From JAJEDW01 sp963555775 (lineage in GTDB: Bacteria; Acidobacteriota; Terriglobia; 20CM-2-55-15): a DNA stretch of 64,000 nt. Positions 24,419 to 30,504 of this stretch are shown here, one piece after another. The position numbers and the translations under genes are program-made. The notes beneath the pieces are model-generated. The model searched no databases. It was not told where the DNA came from and saw only the letters and a program-made list of their open reading frames with translations. The stretch's first letter is position 1, and the number at the start of each line of letters is the position of its first letter. The stretch is from contig CAUVWY020000009.1 of assembly GCA_963555775.3 (NCBI GenBank), forward strand, positions 248,001-312,000. The letters run 5' to 3'.

Positions 24419-24841
24419 TCAAGAATTCGGCATTTGGTAGAGCATCAGATACACGACGACACCCGTTACGGAGACGTATATCCAGATCGGAAATGTCCAT
24501 CGGGCAATGCGGCGGTGCGAGTCAAGGCGGTTTTTCAGTGCGAGGTAAACCGTGCGGAGGACCAGCGGCACGATCGCGGCCGCCAAGACCGTGTGAGTCA
24601 GCAGGATACCCAGGTAGACGGTTCGGATCGGGCCCTCGTGTTCGAAACGGACCGAGCCGACCTGATAGTGGTAAATCAGGTACGAGGTCAGAAACAACGC
24701 CGACACACCCAGGGCCGCAAACATGCAGGTCTTGTGGGCCGTGACGTTCCTTTGTTTGATGAAGTAGACTCCGGCGAGTACCAGGACGGCCGAGGCGCTG
24801 TTCAGAATCGCGTTTAGCGCAGGCAGGTTCGTATAGTCCAT
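24419..24841 (-). CDS. DUF420-family membrane protein (CtaM-like, cytochrome oxidase assembly)
   Basis: 140 residues with four transmembrane segments and the DUF420 pattern: ALNAILNSASAVLVLAGVYF, RNVTAHKTCMFAALGVSALF with a conserved His, YLIYHYQVGSVRFEHEGPIRTVYLGILLTHTVLAAA split by polar residues, and RRIARWTFPIWIYVSVTGVVVY. Members such as CtaM are needed to assemble haem-copper oxidases. Placement after SCO1, an ABC exporter, ctaB and ctaA on the same strand supports that role. A 271-bp inverted-repeat element sits between it and the SCO1 gene, so cotranscription across it is uncertain. Confidence 0.85.
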   Translation of the reverse strand: MDYTNLPALNAILNSASAVLVLAGVYFIKQRNVTAHKTCMFAALGVSALFLTSYLIYHYQVGSVRFEHEGPIRTVYLGILLTHTVLAAAIVPLVLRTVYLALKNRLDSHRRIARWTFPIWIYVSVTGVVVYLMLYQMPNS

Positions 24842-24851
24842 CGAACTCTAA

Positions 24852-25122
24852 CAGCCCGTGGTAGGACCCTGCAGGGATCGCGTTACGAGCGCCATTGGGC
24901 CGTATGCGAGGCGCCACGGCGAAGTCGATGCCCCACATCGATCAAGGAGGGGCAACGTGGCAGATGGCCCGATGCCGCCGTAACCCGAAGGGCGCAGGGG
25001 GGTTCGGGTCACAGACTTTGTCGTTCGTCGGTCACGATGAAAAACCATCGCTCCGCTCCTCTCTTCGCGTCTGAAACCCGAAGACCCCCGCGCGCGACCC
25101 TGCAGGGTCCTACCACGGGCTG
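24852..25122. mobile_element. 271-bp MITE-like element with 25-bp perfect terminal inverted repeats
   Basis: The left end CAGCCCGTGGTAGGACCC continues to CTGCAGGG at 24876. It is matched exactly in reverse complement at 25098-25122. Flanking TA on both sides suggests a TA target. The tips (TA, then CAGCC) resemble those of the 130-bp MITE, so the same transposase type may move both. The interior has no gene. Bases 24887-24960 resemble 29337-29410, showing that internal blocks are repeated elsewhere. Confidence 0.78.
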
Positions 25123-25130
25123 CTATGTAC

Positions 25131-25724
25131 CTAGTCGTCCAGAAGCAATTCGACGTCGCCAGCGATTCGGTCGACTGATTCCAGCGAAGTGCCGTCGTAG
25201 TAATTTCGGATCTCGCCGGTCCGGTCGATCAACGCAAAACGGCTGCTGTGGGCGATGGGCTCGATGGCGGTTCCGATCGTGTCGTCGACCGCCAGATGGA
25301 AGCCTTCGCGCATCAGTCGATACAGGCTGTCCCGTTCACCGGTAAGAAACATCCAACGGTCGCCTTCGACCTCGTTCCGTTCGGCATAGTCGGCCAGGAT
25401 TTCCGGCGTATCCCGGCTCGGGTCGACGGTGAAGGACACCAGACGCACCTCGTCCGGAAGCGTCCTGTTCAGCTTTCCCATTTGATACGTCATCATCGGG
25501 CACGTGCCGCCGCAACTGGTGAAGATGAAGTCGGCCACCCAGACCTGGCCGTCCAGATCCGCCCGGGTTACGGTTCGGCCCGTGCGCTCGACGAGTTCGA
25601 ACTCCGGAACGTTGCCGAAAGTGATCGGCTCTTGGTCAGTGGCCCTGTTCACGATAATCGCGAAGGCGATGCTGGATACCGCGATGGCGATAGCGGCCAG
25701 CGAAGACCAATGAGGTAATTTCAT
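25131..25724 (-). CDS. SCO1/SenC-family copper chaperone
   Basis: 197 residues from ATG 25724 (a further 29 codons upstream are open but lack family similarity). One N-terminal membrane anchor (LAAIAIAVSSIAFAIIV) is followed by a thioredoxin-like domain. It carries the copper motif C71-GGT-C75-P and a distal His in PIAHSSRFALID. SCO proteins deliver copper to the CuA site of cytochrome c oxidase subunit II, or keep its cysteines reduced. The gene follows the ABC-2 permease with 22 bp between them. Confidence 0.92.
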   Translation of the reverse strand: MKLPHWSSLAAIAIAVSSIAFAIIVNRATDQEPITFGNVPEFELVERTGRTVTRADLDGQVWVADFIFTSCGGTCPMMTYQMGKLNRTLPDEVRLVSFTVDPSRDTPEILADYAERNEVEGDRWMFLTGERDSLYRLMREGFHLAVDDTIGTAIEPIAHSSRFALIDRTGEIRNYYDGTSLESVDRIAGDVELLLDD

Positions 25725-25746
25725 GACGGAATGGCTCCCATTCGGA

Positions 25747-26517
25747 TCAACGTTTGATAGTGACCGCCAGCGCCGCCACGAACATGATGCCCGCAAACGC
25801 CGAAGTGACACCCAGGGCGAGGGCCGGAGCGGGGCCTCCGATCGCCAGATAGTCGGCTGCGTCGTACATGCTCCACCGAACCGCCGAAACGCCGTAGGTC
25901 AGCGGATTCACCCGTATCACCCATTGTAGCCAGCCAGGCGCTCCGCCGATTGGAAAAACCGCGCCCGAAAGCAACCACATGGGAATCAGAAACAAGTTCA
26001 TGATCGCGTGAAAGCCCTGGGTCGATTCCATATTCCATGCGATGAGGTATCCCAGGCCCGTCAGACCGAACGCCACCAGTGCCAGCACCCCGATAGTCAG
26101 TGGAATCGACCGCGGCGCGGCCCCCAGTGCGAACGGGGCGAGGACCATGAAGATCATACCCTGAATCAACGCCAGCGACGTCGATCCCGCGATCTTGCCC
26201 AGAACGATCGTCGCACGCGGCGTCGGCGCGACCAGCACCGCCTGAAGGAAGCCCTCCTTCCGGTCTTCGATGATCGAGATCGTGGAGAAAATCGACGTGA
26301 AAAGCAGAATCATCACCACGGTCCCGGGAAAGAAATATTCCATGTAGTCCATGGTTCCCGATCCGGTGGGCAGGCTGAACGACTGCCCGACACCGGAGCC
26401 CAGCAACAGCCAGAAAACCAGGGGTGTGCCCAGTGCGCCGGCGATACGGCTCCGCTGCCGGAAGAAACGAACGAGTTCGCGCTGCCAGAGCGTGACCGTT
26501 CCAAGCACGAAGTTCAT
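25747..26517 (-). CDS. ABC-2 type transporter permease
   Basis: 256 residues from ATG 26517, which overlaps the ATPase stop in ATGA. Six membrane segments fit an ABC-2 exporter: GALGTPLVFWLLLGSGVG, FFPGTVVMILLFTSIFSTIS, LIQGMIFMVLAPFALG, LTIGVLALVAFGLTGLGYLI and FLIPMWLLSGAVFPIGGAP among them. The loop IEDRKEGFLQAVLVAPTPR is the conserved cytoplasmic coupling segment. It pairs with the ATPase encoded immediately upstream. Placement between ctaB and SCO1 suggests a substrate connected with oxidase assembly, such as a copper- or haem-related compound, but the substrate is not known. Confidence 0.88.
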   Translation of the reverse strand: MNFVLGTVTLWQRELVRFFRQRSRIAGALGTPLVFWLLLGSGVGQSFSLPTGSGTMDYMEYFFPGTVVMILLFTSIFSTISIIEDRKEGFLQAVLVAPTPRATIVLGKIAGSTSLALIQGMIFMVLAPFALGAAPRSIPLTIGVLALVAFGLTGLGYLIAWNMESTQGFHAIMNLFLIPMWLLSGAVFPIGGAPGWLQWVIRVNPLTYGVSAVRWSMYDAADYLAIGGPAPALALGVTSAFAGIMFVAALAVTIKR

Positions 26518-27437
26518 TCGTCCTCCCACAGGCGGTGCCCCGTGCAATCGATAAACACGTCCTCGAGCGTCGGTTTGGACAGAGTGACGGTGTCGATCAT
26601 TCCCGGAAACGATTCGATCAGCGTCGCGATGAACCGGTGTCCGTCGACCTTCTCGATCCTGAGCGAGCCGTTCAGCAGGGCCGGTTGCAGACCGAACTTC
26701 TCGGCCACCCGGTCTCGCAACCGCTCGGCGTCGACGCTGGTGACGGCGATGATGTCCCCGCCGATGCGTTGCTTCAGCGTGTGGGGGCTGCCGGTCGCAA
26801 CGACCGTTCCCTTGTTGAGTATGAGTACGCGGCTGGCCCGGTCCGCCTCGTCGATCAAGTGGGTCGTTACCAGGATCGTGACCTGTTCTTCGTCCCTCAG
26901 CCGTTCCAGATACTCCCACAAGTCATGCCGCGCCCCTGGGTCCAGGCCGGCCGACGGTTCATCCAGAATCAGAAGCCGCGGCGCGTGCAGCAGGCCCTTT
27001 GCCAGTTCCACGCGCCTTTGCAGGCCTCCCGACAAGGTTTGAACCAGGTGTCCGCTCCGGTCCGCGATCCGCAGATGCTCCATCATTGCCGCGATGCGCG
27101 TCCGGAGAGATCTTCCGTGCATTCCGAACAGATGACCCTGGTGAATCAGGTTTTCCCGCACCGTGAGCTTGCCGTCGAGGCTGGGATTCTGAAAGACGAC
27201 GCCGATATTCCTCCGTACCTCGGCCGCCTGTGTACGAATGTCGGCATCGAAAATCCGGACCGATCCCCGATCCGGCGGAAACAGCGTCGACAGGATTCGG
27301 AACAGCGTGGTCTTGCCTCCGCCGTTCGGCCCCAGAAGGGCGAAAATTTCGGCTTGCTCGACCGCGAAGGACACATCCTGGAGTGCCGGGTGCGCGCCAT
27401 ACGAGTGGCAGACGTTTCGAACGTCGACGACAGGCAT
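26514..27437 (-). CDS. ABC transporter ATP-binding protein
   Basis: 307 residues from ATG 27437, inside TGATG that overlaps the ctaB stop. It has Walker A GPNGGGKTT, Q-loop VVFQNPSLD, signature LSGGLQRR, Walker B LLILDEPSAGLD and switch His in VTTHLIDEADR. A C-terminal extension (about residues 215-300, ending LEDVFIDCTGHRLWEDE) is of the DrrA/NodI exporter type. It energises the ABC-2 permease encoded next. The gene overlaps on both sides show a tight operon with ctaB and SCO1. Confidence 0.92.
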   Translation of the reverse strand: MPVVDVRNVCHSYGAHPALQDVSFAVEQAEIFALLGPNGGGKTTLFRILSTLFPPDRGSVRIFDADIRTQAAEVRRNIGVVFQNPSLDGKLTVRENLIHQGHLFGMHGRSLRTRIAAMMEHLRIADRSGHLVQTLSGGLQRRVELAKGLLHAPRLLILDEPSAGLDPGARHDLWEYLERLRDEEQVTILVTTHLIDEADRASRVLILNKGTVVATGSPHTLKQRIGGDIIAVTSVDAERLRDRVAEKFGLQPALLNGSLRIEKVDGHRFIATLIESFPGMIDTVTLSKPTLEDVFIDCTGHRLWEDE

Positions 27438-28333
27438 CAGATGGCTTTGTCCACCACCATCAGAAGCAACAGAAGCGGCAGGTACACGACGGATGCGCGC
27501 AGAAGACGCCGGGCGGCAACCGGGGTGCGAACGATGGCGGCCGCCGTTCCGTAGCCGAGGTAGACCAAGCCGCAAACCAGCGCCCCGAACAGGTACGTGC
27601 TCCCGGTCATTCCAAGGGTCGCCGGCAGAACACTGATCGGAAGCAACGTGCAGCAGTAGAGAACGATCTGCCGGGACGCGCCATTGGCGCCGGCATGTGT
27701 GACGGTCAGATGAGGGAATCCGCCACGCAGGTAGTCTTCGTCATGAATCCAGGCGATGGCAAGGAAGTGCGGTAGCTGCCATAGAAATACGATCATGAAC
27801 AACGCCCCGGCCATACCATCGAGGGTCCCTCCGGCAGCGGTCCACCCCAACACCGGAGGCGCCGCGCCGGGTACGGCCCCGACGATCGTCGCCAGTGCCG
27901 TTCGTCGCTTGAGCGGCGTGTAAACGAAGACGTAAAGCAGCACGGTGGCCCCCGCCAGCAGTCCGGTCCGGGCGTTGGTGAACAACCCGAGGTACAGCGT
28001 TCCCGAAACCGAAATCGCGACCGAAAATGCCAGTCCTTCGCGTTCGGTCAGCCGTTGGCTGGGGAGCGGCCTTTCGCGCGTGCGGAACATCCGGGCGTCA
28101 TGATCGCGCTCCACATACTGATTGAGTGCGCTGGCGCCGCCGGCAACCATCGCTGTGCCGAGCATGGCGTGCAGGAGTGCCAGGCTGGCCAGCCCCGATT
28201 CCGAACCCATGTAAAAGCCGACCAGGGCGGTCACCAGGACGAGCGACGTGACCCGGGGTTTGGTCAACTCGATGTAGTCCCCGATATGTCCGGAGCGGAT
28301 CGCCATTTCTGCCTCGTCGATCCTCATACTCAT
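27437..28333 (-). CDS. ctaB: Protohaem IX farnesyltransferase
   Basis: 298 residues from ATG 28333 (ATG 28327 is two codons in). UbiA-family prenyltransferase with first acidic motif NQYVERDHDARM, followed by RTRERPLPSQRL. It also has FVYTPLKRRTALATIVGAVPGA and a second acidic motif region WIHDEDYLRGGFPHL, plus about eight membrane helices. It converts haem B to haem O for haem-copper oxidases. The order is ctaA, ctaB, ABC ATPase, permease and SCO1, all leftward with overlaps or short gaps. Oxidase structural subunits are not in this window. Confidence 0.94.
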   Translation of the reverse strand: MSMRIDEAEMAIRSGHIGDYIELTKPRVTSLVLVTALVGFYMGSESGLASLALLHAMLGTAMVAGGASALNQYVERDHDARMFRTRERPLPSQRLTEREGLAFSVAISVSGTLYLGLFTNARTGLLAGATVLLYVFVYTPLKRRTALATIVGAVPGAAPPVLGWTAAGGTLDGMAGALFMIVFLWQLPHFLAIAWIHDEDYLRGGFPHLTVTHAGANGASRQIVLYCCTLLPISVLPATLGMTGSTYLFGALVCGLVYLGYGTAAAIVRTPVAARRLLRASVVYLPLLLLLMVVDKAI

Positions 28334-28356
28334 GTTTTCTGCCACACCGTTCCCGC

Positions 28357-29355
28357 TTACGCAGTTTGCGGATGAGGTTGTGTGTCCGCCTCGCGAGCCG
28401 CCGGAAACATGGCGAATGCCCGTAACGTCAGCAGAACGGATATTCCCAGAATGACCGCGCCGTTGGCGACGTGAAACGTCGTGATCATGACCGCCTTTGA
28501 ACTCCAGACCGTGAACGCGCCCAGTGCGATCTGGACCCCCAGCAACAGCAGCAGCGCCAGAATAGGGCGAACCAACCGGCTGTGTTCGCGGTGGCCTGAA
28601 AGAATGCGAACGAGCGTCCACACGATCATGCCGGCGACCACCAGCGCGCCCACGCGGTGGGCGAAGTGAATCGCGATGTTGGGTGTTTCGAACGCGGGGA
28701 CAAGGCGTCCGAACGCCAGGGGGAAGTCCGGAATCGCGAGTCCGGATTCGGTGTGCCGCATCAGCGCGCCCATGAGCAACTGCAGATAGACCGCGCCGCT
28801 GGTCATCGCGCACAGATAGGGGACGCTGGGGGTTCCCGCGCGCTCTCCCGCGGGCGGCAGCCCCCGTTTCCAGCCGGGAGACGTGAACAACGCGATTGCG
28901 ATAACGATGCAATAGAACGTCTGGGCCAGCATTGCGTGGCTGACCGAAACCGGCGTCGGCAGCAGGAACAGTACCGTGATTCCGCCCAGGACGCCTTGAG
29001 CGATGACCGCCAGCAGCGCACCGATCGAGAGCCGGCGGACCCATGCGCGGTTCTCTTTGAGGACGGTCCAGATTGCGAGAACCATCGTGAGGAAGCCGAC
29101 GAATGCGGCGATCATGCGATGGCCGTGCTCATAAAAAACGCCCCCCACCATCGGCGGAAAGAACATACCGTAGGACAGGGGCCAGTCCGGGACGGCAAGA
29201 CCGGATTCCGTGCTCGTGACCAGACCGCCCGCAAAAATCAGGGCGGTCGTCGACAGCGCCGTGAACACCGCGAACCGGTGCAACCCCAGGTTTTCCGATT
29301 CAGGTTTCCCCCCAACCCGGGGCCGTACCGTGCCGGAGCGCGCTACGGGCGCCAT
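28357..29355 (-). CDS. ctaA: Haem A synthase (COX15/CtaA family)
   Basis: 332 residues with eight predicted helices. The four haem-coordinating histidine regions are present: YEHGHRMIAAFVG, VSHAMLAQTFYC, HFAHRVGALVVAG and TTFHVANGAVILG. Paired loops ESGLAVPDWPLSYGM and ESGLAIPDFPLAFGR show the internal duplication typical of the family. The enzyme oxidises haem O to haem A. About 30 residues at the N-terminus (MAPVARSGTVRPRVGG) are atypical, so the real start could be internal. A short gap separates it from ctaB. Confidence 0.93.
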   Translation of the reverse strand: MAPVARSGTVRPRVGGKPESENLGLHRFAVFTALSTTALIFAGGLVTSTESGLAVPDWPLSYGMFFPPMVGGVFYEHGHRMIAAFVGFLTMVLAIWTVLKENRAWVRRLSIGALLAVIAQGVLGGITVLFLLPTPVSVSHAMLAQTFYCIVIAIALFTSPGWKRGLPPAGERAGTPSVPYLCAMTSGAVYLQLLMGALMRHTESGLAIPDFPLAFGRLVPAFETPNIAIHFAHRVGALVVAGMIVWTLVRILSGHREHSRLVRPILALLLLLGVQIALGAFTVWSSKAVMITTFHVANGAVILGISVLLTLRAFAMFPAAREADTQPHPQTA

Positions 29356-29430
29356 CGGGCCACATGCGAGGCGCCGCGACGATGTCGATATCCCGCATCG
29401 ATCAAGTCGATGCCACCATCGATCGAGGAG
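29337..29430. repeat. Diverged interspersed repeat upstream of ctaA
   Basis: This block contains CGGGCGCCATCGGGCC, then ATGCGAGGCGCC and GCATCGATCAAG in the same order and spacing as 24887-24960 inside the inverted-repeat element. It is a partial relic or an independently inserted block. Apart from the first codons of the haem A synthase gene it covers, the 128-bp gap to 29484 holds no gene. Confidence 0.55.
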
Positions 29431-29483
29431 TTGCGAGTGTCCGCTGTCACCTTGATTTAACCTTATTTATGGGACAGGGCACT

Positions 29484-30272
29484 TCAGTCTGCCGTTCCTT
29501 CCGAGAAGGTGAAGTTCAATTCGGTGGTTTCACCGTCCGCCACGGTGACCGTCTGTACGGACTCGCCGTATTTTTCGTGCCATGCGACGACTTCATAGGT
29601 GCCTACCGGAACGTTGATTCCGTAGTCGCCCGTACCGCCTGAAGTTGTGTGGAACGGATGACCGAATACCGCGACAAAGGAGTTCATCCAACGGTGGACG
29701 TCGCAGCGTATTGGGAACGGACCTTCAGCCAATGTGAACGATTCGGTGTTCTCCATGCCCTGAACCGGTTGCCCGACGTTGATCTCCATGTTCACCATCG
29801 GGAACGCATGGATGTTGTGAAGGGTCATGTCGCTGTTTCGAATCGTTATATTCTGACTGGCCATCACCGTGAATACATGGGGCGTGTAGCGGCAGCCCTG
29901 CTGATCGATCACGAAAGGCGCGGCCGGGGAAGCGTAGGCGACGCCGGTGTCGTAGCCGGAACGGATGAAGACCATCACGTTCTGAAGCTTGCTGTCGTCG
30001 GTGACCAGAACTTCCTGGCTGGACGCCCCGGATGCGGTGTCCAGGCAGTAGGGATCGGCGGCCATCGGAATGAGGGGCATCTCCGGAACCTCGCCCTCGA
30101 ACATGATGCTGCCCGAGATGGTTGCCGTTGCCGTGGACGCATCGTATGCGGGTCCGCTCGGAACGCCGCTTCCGGCCCCGTCCGGCAACTGGAATTCGTC
30201 GCCGCCGCCGCCGCATCCGGCGCTCACCAACGCGAGCGCAAAAAGGAAAACGATTGCTGTCTTGCTGTTCAT
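29484..30272 (-). CDS. Cupredoxin/plastocyanin-like lipoprotein
   Basis: 262 residues from ATG 30272. A lipoprotein signal (IVFLFALALVSAGC) is followed by a Gly-rich linker. A domain of the type found in plastocyanin-like and methylamine-utilisation-associated proteins follows: TISGSIMFEGEVPEMPLIPM, MTLHNIHAFP and FPIRCDVHRWMNSFVAVFGHPF. His in HNIHAF and Cys/His/Met in CDVHRWM are candidate copper ligands. The C-terminal GTYEVVAWHEKYGE resembles a carboxypeptidase-regulatory sandwich. Its place between the haem A genes and the quinol:cytochrome c reductase operon suggests a periplasmic electron-transfer or copper-handling role, by inference. Confidence 0.7.
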   Translation of the reverse strand: MNSKTAIVFLFALALVSAGCGGGGDEFQLPDGAGSGVPSGPAYDASTATATISGSIMFEGEVPEMPLIPMAADPYCLDTASGASSQEVLVTDDSKLQNVMVFIRSGYDTGVAYASPAAPFVIDQQGCRYTPHVFTVMASQNITIRNSDMTLHNIHAFPMVNMEINVGQPVQGMENTESFTLAEGPFPIRCDVHRWMNSFVAVFGHPFHTTSGGTGDYGINVPVGTYEVVAWHEKYGESVQTVTVADGETTELNFTFSEGTAD

Positions 30273-30394
30273 TACAGGAATCTCCTGAAGATAATGATGA
30301 ATGAATCCCATGTCGGACACGGCCACGCCGCCGGGTCGCTGCCCAACTCTTTACTTTAACGCAATCGCCCGAAGCCGCGCTATTCGCCGGGACC

Positions 30395-30428
30395 GAAAAA
30401 TGAAGGGGCACCGCCCGAAAGCGGTGCC
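30395..30428 (-). terminator. Intrinsic terminator of the quinol:cytochrome c reductase operon
   Basis: GGCACCGC (30407-30414) pairs with GCGGTGCC (30421-30428). Read leftward, the stem is followed by CCTTCATTTTT, a good T-tract. It lies about 80 bp beyond the last gene of the operon. Confidence 0.75.
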
Positions 30429-30460
30429 GACTCCGAGCGATCATGCTATTTGCGGGCAGT

Positions 30461-30500
30461 CCGCGGCAGAAACCTGCCTACCGTGCAGGTTCTGCCGCGG
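30461..30500. other. Long hairpin immediately after the octahaem cytochrome gene
   Basis: CCGCGGCAGAAACCTGC (30461-30477) pairs with GCAGGTTCTGCCGCGG (30485-30500), a stem of 16 pairs with one bulged base and a short loop. It begins 5 bp after the stop. It has no T-tract and may protect the message or be a repeat. Confidence 0.6.
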
Positions 30501-30504
30501 AACA

